DNA of 50,849 nucleotides from Aquabacterium sp. (GTDB taxonomy: Bacteria; Pseudomonadota; Gammaproteobacteria; Burkholderiales; Burkholderiaceae_C): contig NZ_JAUSAR010000023.1 of the NCBI RefSeq assembly GCF_030652515.1, positions 1-50,849 of the forward strand, written 5' to 3'. The position numbers were made by a program, and so were the translations under genes. Positions 9,370-18,143 of this stretch are shown here, piece after piece. Below the pieces are notes generated by a model. That model was given only the letters and a program-made list of their open reading frames with translations. It had not been told where the DNA came from and ran no database searches. Within the stretch, counting starts at the first letter, position 1. The number at the start of each line of letters is the position of its first letter.

Positions 9370-9383
9370 TTGAGCAGGATCAA
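9370..9383. promoter_or_regulatory. FNR box in the fnr-hemN intergenic region
   Basis: TTGAGCAGGATCAA matches TTGAT-N4-ATCAA at 9 of 10 defined bases. It lies 53 bases before the hemN ATG and about 80 bases before the preferred fnr start, between the divergent genes. It could activate hemN and also mediate fnr autoregulation. Confidence 0.75.
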
Positions 9384-9436
9384 GACGGGCCGGCCTCGCT
9401 TTGGCACAGTCCGACCACGAACTTTGCGGTACACCC

Positions 9437-10849
9437 ATGAACACATCCGTTAGCCCCGACGTCGAAACCTTGCTCTCGGATGCCCTGCTGCGCCGTCTTG
9501 ACGTGCCCGGCCCCCGCTACACGTCCTACCCCACGGCCGACCGCTTCGTCGAGGCCTTCGGGCACAACGAGTACCGCCAGGCACTGCGCCAGCGTGCCCA
9601 GGGCGCCACGGTGGGCGGCAGCGGGCCGCTGTCGATCTACATCCACATCCCGTTCTGCGAGCAGCTCTGCTACTACTGCGCGTGCAACAAGATCATCACC
9701 AAGCACAAGAGCCGCGGCGCCGAGTACCTGGTCGACCTGCAGCGCGAGATCGACCTGCACGTCGTCGAGCTCGGCCGCACGCAGCCGGTGTCGCAGCTGC
9801 ACCTGGGCGGCGGCTCGCCCACCTTCCTGGACGACAACGAGCTGGCGGCGCTGATGGCGATGCTGCGCGGCGCCTTCAAGCTGCTGCCCGACGCCGAGGT
9901 CTCGATCGAGGTCGACCCGCGCACCGCCACACCGCAGCGCTTGCGCAACCTGCGCGAGATGGGCTTCAACCGCGTCAGCTTCGGCGTGCAGGATTTCGAC
10001 CCCGACGTGCAGGTGGCCGTGCACCGCATCCAGCCTTTCGAGAGCGTGCGCGAGCTGGTGGCCGAGGCGCGAGCGCTGCGCTTCGAGTCGATCAACGCCG
10101 ACCTCATCTACGGCCTGCCCAAGCAGACGCCCGAATCGTTCAAGCGCACCATCGCGCAGATCGCCGAACTGCGGCCCACGCGCATCGCGCTCTACGCCTA
10201 CGCGCACCTGCCGCAGCGCTTCAAGCCGCAGCGCCGCATCGACGACCATGCGCTGCCCACGGCCGAGCAGCGCATCCGCATGCTGCGCGCGGGCATCGCC
10301 GGCTTCATCGCCAACGGCTATGTCTACATCGGCATGGACCACTTCGCATTGCCGGGCGACGCGCTGGCCATCGCCAAGCGCCAGGGGCGGCTGCATCGCA
10401 ACTTCCAGGGCTACACCACGCAGCCCGACTGCGACCTCATCAGCCTGGGCGTGTCGGGCATCGGCCGCGTCGGCGCCACCTACAGCCAGAATGCCAAGAC
10501 GCTGGATGAGTACCACGACGCGCTCGACCAGGGCAACTTCCCCATCGTGCGTGGCCTGGCGTTGACACGCGACGACCTGCTGCGCCGCGCCGTCATCATG
10601 GCACTGATGTGCCAGGGCCGGGTCGAGTTCGAGTCCATCGAACTGGCCCACCTGGTGAAGATGCACGAGGTCTTCGCGCACGAGTTCGAGGAGCTCAAGC
10701 AGCTCGAGAAGATGGGGCTGGTGGAGGTGTCCGACCAGGACATCCAGGTCACCGCGATGGGTTGGTTCTTCGTTCGCGCCGTGGCCATGGTCTTCGACCG
10801 CAACCTGCAGGCCGACCGCGTCAGGGAGCGTTTTTCCCGCATCATCTGA
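9437..10849 (+). CDS. hemN: Oxygen-independent coproporphyrinogen III oxidase
   Basis: A 470-residue radical-SAM enzyme that makes protoporphyrinogen IX without oxygen, supplying haem under low oxygen. The motif HIPFCEQLCYYCAC holds the three cluster cysteines (C74, C78, C81), preceded by the HemN-typical PRYTSYPTADRF. HLGGGSPTFL and the C-terminal HemN domain follow. I chose ATG at 9437; an in-frame TTG at 9401 would add 12 residues that do not look conserved. The gene is divergent from fnr and has an FNR box upstream. Confidence 0.96.
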   Translation: MNTSVSPDVETLLSDALLRRLDVPGPRYTSYPTADRFVEAFGHNEYRQALRQRAQGATVGGSGPLSIYIHIPFCEQLCYYCACNKIITKHKSRGAEYLVDLQREIDLHVVELGRTQPVSQLHLGGGSPTFLDDNELAALMAMLRGAFKLLPDAEVSIEVDPRTATPQRLRNLREMGFNRVSFGVQDFDPDVQVAVHRIQPFESVRELVAEARALRFESINADLIYGLPKQTPESFKRTIAQIAELRPTRIALYAYAHLPQRFKPQRRIDDHALPTAEQRIRMLRAGIAGFIANGYVYIGMDHFALPGDALAIAKRQGRLHRNFQGYTTQPDCDLISLGVSGIGRVGATYSQNAKTLDEYHDALDQGNFPIVRGLALTRDDLLRRAVIMALMCQGRVEFESIELAHLVKMHEVFAHEFEELKQLEKMGLVEVSDQDIQVTAMGWFFVRAVAMVFDRNLQADRVRERFSRII

Positions 10850-10851
10850 GC

Positions 10852-11538
10852 GTGGAGATTCCCCTCATCGCCAGCGCTGCCTTCCTGGGGCTGGCTGGCG
10901 TGCCGCATTGCACCGCCATGTGCGCAGCGCCCTGCGCGGCTGCCGTCGGCAAGGGCGGCTGGCCGGCCAACCTCGGCTTTCATCTGGCGCGTGTGCTCGG
11001 GTATTCGGCGGCGGGTGGCGTCGCGGCGGCCAGTGTGGGTGCGCTGGCGGGCTGGTCGCAGGTCGCGCCGGCGCTGCGGCCGCTGTGGGTGATGCTGCAC
11101 GCCGCGGCGCTGGTGTTCGGCGTATGGCTCCTGGTGAAGGCGCGCCAGCCGGCCTGGCTGTACGCGATGGGGCGCACGCCATCGAGCCCGTCCGTGGCCG
11201 CGGGCTGGCAGACGGTGAAGGGGCCCGCGCGCGCCGCTGCTGCTGGCGGGCTGTGGGTGGCCTGGCCCTGCGGCCTGCTGCAATCGGCCCTGCTCGTGGC
11301 GGCCATGGGCAGCAGCGCCGCCACCGGCGCGCTGGCCATGGGCGGCTTTGCGCTGGCCTCGGCGCCCGGGCTGATTGTCGGGCCCTGGGTCGCGCGCCAC
11401 CTGCTCGGCGGCAGCAGCAGCGCCGCACGCGAGCGCCTGGCCGCACGTGCCGCCGGCGTGATGCTGGTGGCCTTCTCGGGCTGGGCGCTGCTGCACGGTG
11501 TCTGGCACGACGTGGCGGCCTTCTGCGGCCTGGCCTGA
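10852..11538 (+). CDS. COG2836-type membrane protein (sulfite exporter TauE/SafE-like)
   Basis: A 228-residue polytopic membrane protein starting with GTG two bases after the hemN stop. Near the N-terminus is GVPHCTAMCAAPCAAA, the HCxxMC signature of the COG2836 family, and further on AWPCGLLQSAL. Members of this family commonly sit beside ccoI, ccoS, hemN or fnr and have been suggested to move metals or thiols for oxidase maturation. The role here is inferred from that linkage. Confidence 0.85.
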   Translation: MEIPLIASAAFLGLAGVPHCTAMCAAPCAAAVGKGGWPANLGFHLARVLGYSAAGGVAAASVGALAGWSQVAPALRPLWVMLHAAALVFGVWLLVKARQPAWLYAMGRTPSSPSVAAGWQTVKGPARAAAAGGLWVAWPCGLLQSALLVAAMGSSAATGALAMGGFALASAPGLIVGPWVARHLLGGSSSAARERLAARAAGVMLVAFSGWALLHGVWHDVAAFCGLA

Positions 11539-11659
11539 GACGCGAATCGCCTGGTTTGGGCAGCGCTGATGTCAGTCGTTTGACAGGGGTCGTCGCATAG
11601 AATTCGAGGTTCACAAAACCGATGCCTTCGCACCCGCGGCGGCCCTGTGGAGACCACAC

Positions 11660-12913
11660 ATGTACCAGCACATCAAGGTGCCCGCCGGCGGGCAGAAGAT
11701 CACCGTCAATGCGGACTACTCGCTCAACGTGCCCGACCAGCCGATCATTCCCTATATCGAGGGCGACGGCACGGGGCTGGACATCACGCCGGTGATGCTG
11801 AAGGTGGTCGACGCCGCGGTGGCGAAGGCCTACGGTGGCAAGCGCAAGATCCACTGGATGGAGGTCTACGCCGGCGAGAAGAGCACCAAGATCTACGGGC
11901 CCGATGTCTGGCTGCCCGAAGAGACGCTGCACGCGGTGCGCGACTACGTGGTCTCGATCAAGGGCCCGCTGACGACGCCCGTCGGCGGCGGCATCCGCAG
12001 CCTGAACGTGGCGCTGCGCCAGCAGCTCGATCTCTACGTCTGCCTGCGCCCCATCCAGTACTTCAAGGGCGTGCCGAGCCCGGTCAAGGAACCCGAGAAG
12101 ACGCACATGGTCATCTTCCGCGAGAACTCGGAAGACATCTACGCCGGCATCGAATTCGAAGCCAAGAGCGACAAGGCCAAGAAGCTGATCGCCTTTTTGC
12201 AGACCGAGTTCGGCGTCAAGAAGATCCGCTTCCCGGAAACCTCCGGCATTGGCATCAAGCCCGTGTCCACCGAAGGCACCGAGCGCCTGATGCGCAAGGC
12301 CCTGCAGTACGCCATCGACAATGACAAGCCCAGCGTGACCATCGTGCACAAGGGCAACATCATGAAGTACACCGAAGGTGGCTTCCGCGATTGGAGCTAC
12401 GCCTTGGCGCAGCGCGAGTTCGGCGCCGAACTGATCGACGGCGGCCCCTGGATGAAGTTCAAGAACCCGAAGACGGGCAAGGACATCATCGTCAAAGACG
12501 CGATTGCCGACGCCTTCCTGCAGCAGATCCTGTTGCGTCCTTCCGAGTACAGCGTAATCGCCACGTTGAACCTGAACGGCGACTACATCTCTGACGCGCT
12601 GGCCGCGCAAGTCGGTGGCATCGGCATTGCCCCGGGCGCGAATCTGTCGGATTCGGTGGCCATGTTCGAAGCCACCCACGGCACGGCACCCAAGTACGCT
12701 GGCAAGGACTACGTGAACCCCGGTTCCGAAATCCTGTCGGCCGAAATGATGTTGCGCCACATGGGCTGGTTCGAAGCGGCTGATCTGATCATCTCGTCGA
12801 TGGAGAAATCCATCCTGAGCAAGAAGGTGACGTATGACTTTGCGCGCTTGCTGGAAGGCGCGACGCAGGTGTCGTGCTCAGGGTTCGGTCAGGTCATGAT
12901 CGATCACATGTGA
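11660..12913 (+). CDS. icd: NADP-dependent isocitrate dehydrogenase
   Basis: A 417-residue TCA-cycle enzyme oxidising isocitrate to 2-oxoglutarate. It contains [13 protein letters not shown], whose Ser is the regulatory phosphorylation site in E. coli, [13 protein letters not shown], the nucleotide-binding region [11 protein letters not shown], and the C-terminal IDHM. Length equals the E. coli enzyme. The first third uses almost only G/C third bases and no TTG leucine codons. From roughly 12.2 kb onward TTG and A/T-ending codons appear, resembling the accessory block. The 3' end is duplicated in divergent form at 25.3 kb. icd is a known attachment site for integrating elements (for example e14 in E. 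coli). Confidence 0.97.
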   Translation: MYQHIKVPAGGQKITVNADYSLNVPDQPIIPYIEGDGTGLDITPVMLKVVDAAVAKAYGGKRKIHWMEVYAGEKSTKIYGPDVWLPEETLHAVRDYVVSIKGPLTTPVGGGIRSLNVALRQQLDLYVCLRPIQYFKGVPSPVKEPEKTHMVIFRENSEDIYAGIEFEAKSDKAKKLIAFLQTEFGVKKIRFPETSGIGIKPVSTEGTERLMRKALQYAIDNDKPSVTIVHKGNIMKYTEGGFRDWSYALAQREFGAELIDGGPWMKFKNPKTGKDIIVKDAIADAFLQQILLRPSEYSVIATLNLNGDYISDALAAQVGGIGIAPGANLSDSVAMFEATHGTAPKYAGKDYVNPGSEILSAEMMLRHMGWFEAADLIISSMEKSILSKKVTYDFARLLEGATQVSCSGFGQVMIDHM

Positions 12914-13006
12914 TCCAGCTTCACCGCGTCTCATGACGCCCCGTAAGCCCTTGATTTTCCTGGTGAAAGTCAGGGGTTTTTTGTTTCAACTCGTCTCAAG
13001 GTAGAC
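12897..13006. repeat. icd 3' end repeat, copy A
   Basis: The last five icd codons, the terminator hairpin and about 25 bases beyond it recur at 25303-25413. By hand alignment about 91 of 111 positions agree, with one gap. The divergence means this is not a recent exact duplication. Position at the icd stop codon suggests an attachment-site (attL-like) role. Confidence 0.8.
12948..12982 (+). terminator. Terminator of icd
   Basis: A 12-bp stem, fully paired if two G-T pairs are allowed (CCCTTGATTTTC with GAAAGTCAGGGG), has a 5-base loop and is followed by six T residues. The hairpin is conserved in repeat copy B. Between here and 13142 I see no gene. Confidence 0.88.
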
Positions 13007-13142
13007 CACGAGATCCCGCCACTTTGGAGGGTATTTGGGGGAGAATCCTCCAAGTTCTTCCATTTGGAGGGCTTGCAGCCGGGAGCTCTTTGGTGGGGGC
13101 TTCAAAGCATCGTTTATCGCGATGCGGGAGCGCTTCCTCAGA

Positions 13143-15890
13143 TCAGGATTTGAGTCCGCTGAGCAGCACCTGCCAAAACTTGTGGGAATAGCCTGGCATG
13201 CCGTCATTGCTAAACACGCGACCTGCCAAGTGCATGCCGAGCTGCCGATAACTTTCCCACTGGGCCTCATCTTCCGACTGGTTTAACTCGGCTTCCTGGG
13301 GGAAGTGGGGTTGCCGCCTGTAGTGCTGAGTCACGTCGACCGACATGTTCGGGAGCTGCACAGGCTTGATGAGGATGATGCGCGCAATCAGTTCATGTGA
13401 AGCCACGCCGGAGCCGACGCTCCGTTCAGTGCCCAGTACGTCAAGCATTACGGCGCAACGGCCAGTAGCTTCGGCCGCGTTGGCCTTGAAATCTTCGGGG
13501 CGACAAAACACCTGATTGAGCAACGCCTCATTGTGCGCATGAGGATGGACCTTAAGTTCCAGGCCGTGGTCGATGCGCACCATGCGGGTCAAGTTGGCCA
13601 GCGCATCGAATCGATAGTCGGGGTCGCAGGTGAAGTCGCAGGATAAGATTAGACGGATCTGCCGCTGCTTTTGGGCTTCGGGGCGCAACAGTTCGTAGAG
13701 CCCCAATTCGTCGAAGTCTCCGCCGCCTGTCAAATACTGATAGGGGCGTTGCTCACCGAAAAAACATCCCTTGAGCTTATCGAGCAGATACAACTGTGTC
13801 GGCAACGCTCGCCTCAGCATGTCATTGCGCATCCAAGGGGTCTTCAGCGGGCCCTGCCACCAATGCCCTGAGCGCACATTGGCAAAGCCCAGAGACAGTC
13901 GCATCCCGAGATCACGAGTCATTCTCTGGTCTGTCGCGGTGTCAGAGGCCGATATACCCAACCAATCGCCATAGGTTAGAGGACGTGATACCTCGGAGGT
14001 AGCCTCGTGCGGCCAACAGATGGATTTGCCGTAAGCATAGATTCCGCCTGGTGCGACCGCCAGTGGCTTCCCTTTTCTGTTGGATTGCGCCTGTTGCTCA
14101 CCCAGACTGACGGTCTGGTTGGCGCAGACATGGATGAGGTGGATGGGGGCCAGGTGGTTGCGATAGATATCCTCAAGTGACAGATGATCGCCTTGGATCG
14201 GCTCGCTCGCTTCGCTAGCATCAGTTGATGCCGAGGGCTCAAACCGCGTGTGGTTGCTGGCACCCAGATACGTCCGTGTGATTCGTTCGGTATAGGCGCT
14301 CAGACTGCCCGACAAATTTAGGAACGACGGGTAGCGCGCGACCAGCAATGCCAGCAGCATCGAGCCGGCCAAAGCCATCAAGGCGAAGTGTTCAGCTTGG
14401 AGTGTGCGTTCCACATTCGCCAGCACCAGTGGGTCGGCCCATCCGGAAGGCCAGACAAAGCTGAGAAGGATTAAATCAAGAGATACAGCCAACGACATCC
14501 ACAACCCGCAGCCCAGCAGCAGGCTCAGCCAATTTAGCGGCAGTTTACCGAAGCGATCAGACAGCCAAATGACTGCCGTTTTCAGCAAACCATTATCGCT
14601 GCCTTCATCTTGCCAAGTCCGACCTCTGTTGAGCAGAAGCACAGCAGCGACGATGCCACCCCAGAGGGCGAGGAGTTTCCACATGGACAACCAAAGCCAG
14701 GCGGTCTGCCCCAATGTGTCAATGAGACCCAGGCCGAGTGTCAGCAACAGTATCCACACTGTGTTACTCAGCCACGAAGACAGCTGATGGCGCTGCCTTG
14801 CGATCGAGCAGTTAATTGAACGTTGCGTTTGCCAGGCAGACAATGTATGCCAGCAGGCCGCGAGCAAGATGACGATGCCAATTGCGCCCATGAAGGTGCC
14901 GAGATAATATCGATTTCGTTGATAAGTAAAAAGCAAGCTTAGAGCGATCATCAAGAGGCCCAGCAGCAGGCTGATCCCGACAGGTGCATTGACGTATCGC
15001 GGCAAGGTCGTTGAGGGCCACTTCGTCGCCTCCAGATGTGGTGACAGCAGCACAGGGCGACACAGCCAGTGCGCCATGCCAAGCGGGAGAAAGGTCAACC
15101 ACACTATCCCGGCGCTCAAGATCCATAGAGAACTCCACCAGATGCCATAGGCATCTCGCGTCGCATGGGACAGCAGGTCAGCTTCTAAGTCCGCATAGCT
15201 CGACCAACAGTAGGCGAGTGTCCATCGCGCAGCCTGCACGGAAGCAAGAACCAGCAGGATCAGGGTGGCCATTACTATCTGCATAGCCGCCCAGTTGAGA
15301 ATGGTTTCTCCGACGTCTCTGATTCTGGATCCCGATCGATTGGCCACCACGAACCGACTGTTCCCGCGTAGCCATGCAAGTGCAGCGCTGCCAGGATACT
15401 TGGGATCAAATGACGTGTAGCGATGAGGTGCGCCGGGCGGATCCTCCTGAAGGACGCGGTAGGCTTGCGCAGTTGTTTCGAATGGTGTCTCATGGGATCG
15501 ACCGGATAGGCGTCCACGAACAAACAGGCTGCATAAAAAGCCACCTATGAATCCGCCGCCACCAACCGTGCTGATGAAGTCGAATTGCGCGAGGAGCGGC
15601 CAAGGCAACTGTGGCGGTGCCCCGAGCGCGGAACTGTTTAGAGGGCCTGGAGAGCCCGCTGGATCGGGCAACTTGGCCATCATCTGTAGGACGCCAAGTC
15701 CAAGGGTGGCGCTGCGCACGCCTCCTCCAGATATCGCCAAAGCCCATTGGCCTGTAGACGCATCATGTGTCTGTTGTTCGCGCAGCGTTGTAGCAGGTCG
15801 TTGAATGCCCAGTTCTAAGCGTCGGGCGCGTGCGTTGCGCGCTTCTTCTGCGGCATCAGGTTGTACGGATGGTTGGTTCATGACGCTCAT
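13143..15890 (-). CDS. Large patatin-like membrane protein lacking the catalytic Ser and Asp
   Basis: The 915-residue product has an N-terminal patatin-type oxyanion loop (ISGGGVRSATLGLGVLQ, about 53-69), a long central region with several membrane helices (about 180-510), and a C-terminal patatin segment (DFDELGLYELLRP near 725). In active relatives as I know them the nucleophile motif reads STVSGGGY and the Asp motif LSDGGHFENLGLYE. Here they read STVGGGGF (G110) and LTGGGDFDELGLYE (G722), so both dyad residues appear replaced by Gly. The start follows GGAGAA. It may be a pseudoenzyme. No operon partner is visible. Confidence 0.8.
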   Translation of the reverse strand: MSVMNQPSVQPDAAEEARNARARRLELGIQRPATTLREQQTHDASTGQWALAISGGGVRSATLGLGVLQMMAKLPDPAGSPGPLNSSALGAPPQLPWPLLAQFDFISTVGGGGFIGGFLCSLFVRGRLSGRSHETPFETTAQAYRVLQEDPPGAPHRYTSFDPKYPGSAALAWLRGNSRFVVANRSGSRIRDVGETILNWAAMQIVMATLILLVLASVQAARWTLAYCWSSYADLEADLLSHATRDAYGIWWSSLWILSAGIVWLTFLPLGMAHWLCRPVLLSPHLEATKWPSTTLPRYVNAPVGISLLLGLLMIALSLLFTYQRNRYYLGTFMGAIGIVILLAACWHTLSAWQTQRSINCSIARQRHQLSSWLSNTVWILLLTLGLGLIDTLGQTAWLWLSMWKLLALWGGIVAAVLLLNRGRTWQDEGSDNGLLKTAVIWLSDRFGKLPLNWLSLLLGCGLWMSLAVSLDLILLSFVWPSGWADPLVLANVERTLQAEHFALMALAGSMLLALLVARYPSFLNLSGSLSAYTERITRTYLGASNHTRFEPSASTDASEASEPIQGDHLSLEDIYRNHLAPIHLIHVCANQTVSLGEQQAQSNRKGKPLAVAPGGIYAYGKSICWPHEATSEVSRPLTYGDWLGISASDTATDQRMTRDLGMRLSLGFANVRSGHWWQGPLKTPWMRNDMLRRALPTQLYLLDKLKGCFFGEQRPYQYLTGGGDFDELGLYELLRPEAQKQRQIRLILSCDFTCDPDYRFDALANLTRMVRIDHGLELKVHPHAHNEALLNQVFCRPEDFKANAAEATGRCAVMLDVLGTERSVGSGVASHELIARIILIKPVQLPNMSVDVTQHYRRQPHFPQEAELNQSEDEAQWESYRQLGMHLAGRVFSNDGMPGYSHKFWQVLLSGLKS

Positions 15891-16232
15891 ACGGTTCTCC
15901 CTGTCTCCCTTCAGCCTCAGGTAGGTCGACGAAATCTCGCAGTTCTTGGCGCACTTTACAACTGCGTTTAGCTGCCAGCAAACACGTCTCGCTCAGCGGC
16001 GTTTCGCGACTTGGATACGGCTGTCTGTGGCTTGATGAGTTTGCCCTGCATTGTTGGGGCCATGGAACGACAGTAGCTGCGAAAGCAATGACCGGGACAA
16101 TCGATGTCCGTTCTTCTCTGAGCAATGCGAAGCCTGGGTGGACCATGTGCTGGCTTGATCGCCCCACGTTCCAAGCAGGCCCACGACTTCTTCAAAAGTC
16201 GTGGGCCTTTCTCATGGATTGATTCAGGCGAT
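15891..16232. other. Intergenic stretch, 342 bp
   Basis: This holds the promoter region of the patatin-like gene and a hairpin at its right end (16178-16207). Open frames here have no recognisable similarity and look like chance frames. I see nothing else. Confidence 0.5.
16178..16207. terminator. Hairpin after the oxidoreductase gene
   Basis: A 12-bp perfect stem (GGCCCACGACTT with AAGTCGTGGGCC) has a 6-base loop. The T-rich flank TTTCTC lies on the + strand side; read on the - strand the tail is TGCTTGG. It probably terminates the minus-strand efflux/oxidoreductase transcript ending at 16233, although the better T run faces the other way. Confidence 0.6.
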
Positions 16233-17234
16233 TCAGCGAACTTTGATGACGACCTTGCCCTTGGCGCGACCAGACTCGACGTATGCCATGGCCTCATTCG
16301 TCGATTCGAAGGGAAAGACTTTGTCGATTACCGGGTGAATGGCGCAAGCCTCGATGAGTTGGGTGATCTCACGCAATTGGCTGCCGCTGGCTTTCATGAA
16401 CAGGAATGAGAAGCCAACGCCGAGCTTTCTCGCCTTTCGCCGGACGGACGAGCTGAGCAAGCGCATCACCAGCCGCACGAAGCCGGGTGCGCCGATGGCC
16501 TGCCCGAACGCCGGATCCGGTGGCCCTGAAATGGAGATGAGCTTGCCTCCACCCTTCAAAACGCGCAGGGACTTGTCGAGCGTCTTGCCGTCCTGGCTGT
16601 TGAGCACAACGTCCTGGTCGCGCAGAACAGCTTCAAGGTCTTGCGTTTTGTAGTCGACGACAACATCCGCGCCCAGGCGCTTCACCAAATCAATGTTGGC
16701 TGTGCTGGTGGTCGTGGCCACGGTGGCGCCGAGGTGTTTGGCCAATTGGATGGCAAAGGTGCCAACGCCGCCAGATCCGGCCTGGATGAAGACCTTCTGA
16801 CCTCTTTTCAGCTTGGCTGTTTCAACCAGCGCTTGCCATGCGGTCAAGCCCACCAGCGGGATGGACGCGGCTTCCTCCATGGACAGGTTCTTGGGCTTGA
16901 GCGCGAGCGATGATTGCTTGACGGCGACGAACTCGGCGAAGGTACCGATCCGGAAGTCATCGGTCCGCGCATAGACCTGGTCGCCCAGCTTGAACTGCTT
17001 GGCGAGCAAGCCAAGCTTGACCACCACGCCCGCGACGTCGTGGCCCAGCACGAGAGGCATCTCATAGGGAAGAATGAGTTTGAACTCGCCAGCTTTGAGC
17101 TTGGAATCCAGCAAGTTCACGGCGGCGGCGTGAACCTCGACCAGGACCTCGTCATCGCGCAGCACCGGCGTGGGAATCTCTTCCTTGGCTAAAGTGCTTT
17201 TCTTGCCGTAGCGTTTCAGGATGAATGCTTTCAT
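16233..17234 (-). CDS. NAD(P)-dependent quinone-oxidoreductase-like enzyme (MDR family, zinc-independent)
   Basis: The 333-residue product has the medium-chain reductase layout: an N-terminal GroES-like fold (VLGHDVAGVV), then a Rossmann domain with QAGSGGVGTFAIQLAKHLGA. The catalytic-zinc ligands of alcohol dehydrogenases are not evident, which fits the quinone oxidoreductase or enoyl-reductase branch. The substrate is unknown. The start lies 18 bases after the short-chain dehydrogenase stop with AAGGAAA as ribosome site, so the two form an operon downstream of the TetR-type operator at 18083-18110. Confidence 0.88.
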   Translation of the reverse strand: MKAFILKRYGKKSTLAKEEIPTPVLRDDEVLVEVHAAAVNLLDSKLKAGEFKLILPYEMPLVLGHDVAGVVVKLGLLAKQFKLGDQVYARTDDFRIGTFAEFVAVKQSSLALKPKNLSMEEAASIPLVGLTAWQALVETAKLKRGQKVFIQAGSGGVGTFAIQLAKHLGATVATTTSTANIDLVKRLGADVVVDYKTQDLEAVLRDQDVVLNSQDGKTLDKSLRVLKGGGKLISISGPPDPAFGQAIGAPGFVRLVMRLLSSSVRRKARKLGVGFSFLFMKASGSQLREITQLIEACAIHPVIDKVFPFESTNEAMAYVESGRAKGKVVIKVR

Positions 17235-17252
17235 GGCGTTTCCTTGCTGGCC

Positions 17253-18059
17253 TCAAAGGCGCAGGTCTTTGCGAACGCCGGAGTCCAGCACGCTGGCTGG
17301 TGCGAATCGGCGCAGCAGGCGCAGGCGGCTCGCAAGTCCAGGGGCGTAACGCGCATCGGGGCGATCCGCCAGGGCGGCCTTCAACACGATGTCGGCCACC
17401 ACCTCGGGGCCATCGGCGCCGACGAGCACTTCTTTCACCCGTTTGTCCACCCGGGCGCGGACATCGCGGTACACATCGATCGGCGCATCGGGCTTCATCA
17501 GGTTCGCATCAAACGGGGTGTTGATGTAGGCGGGCTCGACCGCCGAAACCCGGATGCCCAGGGTGCGCAGCTCGTGGTCAAGCGCCTCAGAGTAGCCCGC
17601 CACCGCATGCTTGGTCGCGGAGTACAAGGCCATGTAGGGCATGGGCAGGAAGCCCAGCACGGAGCCGATGTTGATGATCCGCCCGCTGGCCTGGCGGCGC
17701 ATGTGAGGCACGACTGCACGCGTCATGCGGACGATGCCGAAGAAATTGGTGTCGAAGATGGCCTGAGCCTGTTCGAGCGAACTCTCTTCCGCGCCGGCAG
17801 GGGCCACACCGAACCCGGCGTTGTTGACCAGCAGGTCCAACCTGCCCTCCAACTGCATCAGTTTTTGCACGGCGGCTTCGACGGAATCATCACGCGTGAC
17901 GTCGAGCGGCAGCATCTCGAACAGGCCTTCGCCGTTCTGCCCACCACGCCGGCTGGTGCCATAAACGGTGTAGCCCGCCTTGGCGAGCCGCTTGGCCGTG
18001 GCTTCGCCGATGCCCGATGAGGCGCCTGTGACGAGGGCGATCTTGCGTTTCATGCTCAT
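17253..18059 (-). CDS. Short-chain dehydrogenase/reductase
   Basis: A classical SDR of 268 residues with the cofactor motif TGASSGIGEATA, NNAG, the catalytic Ser in IINIGSVLGF and the YSATK motif containing Tyr and Lys. It has a preferred start at MSMKRK, where GGAGAA lies about 6 bases upstream; 20 further codons are open upstream but cross the operator palindrome. The substrate is unknown. It is the first gene of a two-gene unit with the MDR enzyme and may detoxify the same reactive compounds exported by the neighbouring RND pump (inference). Confidence 0.88.
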   Translation of the reverse strand: MSMKRKIALVTGASSGIGEATAKRLAKAGYTVYGTSRRGGQNGEGLFEMLPLDVTRDDSVEAAVQKLMQLEGRLDLLVNNAGFGVAPAGAEESSLEQAQAIFDTNFFGIVRMTRAVVPHMRRQASGRIINIGSVLGFLPMPYMALYSATKHAVAGYSEALDHELRTLGIRVSAVEPAYINTPFDANLMKPDAPIDVYRDVRARVDKRVKEVLVGADGPEVVADIVLKAALADRPDARYAPGLASRLRLLRRFAPASVLDSGVRKDLRL

Positions 18060-18082
18060 GGTGTTTCTCCGGTGTGAAATGC

Positions 18083-18110
18083 ATTTAACATGATGATCAT
18101 CATGTGTAAA
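18083..18110 (-). promoter_or_regulatory. Promoter with palindromic TetR-type operator before the SDR gene
   Basis: On the minus strand a -35 like TTTACA (18110-18105) and a -10 like TTAAAT (18088-18083) are separated by 16 bases. The spacer is occupied by a perfect 18-bp palindrome, ACATGATGATCATCATGT (18088-18105). A repressor bound there would block the promoter. The core ATGAT-N4-ATCAT recurs at the start of the adjacent tetR gene. Confidence 0.7.
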
Positions 18111-18143
18111 TACGACCAAAATGGAAAGGCCTTCATCAAGGCT

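Noticed and set aside
9401..9436. TTG start giving a longer HemN
   Set aside because: The extra 12 residues look unconserved and the ATG at 9437 fits the family start better.
11580..11603. TTGACA and TAGAAT upstream of icd as a promoter
   Set aside because: The two hexamers are only 12 bases apart, too close for a sigma-70 promoter; neither finds a partner at 16-18 bases.
12986..13270. Short minus-strand ORF next to icd
   Set aside because: It overlaps the patatin gene's 3' end in another frame and the icd-end repeat, and has no signal of coding.
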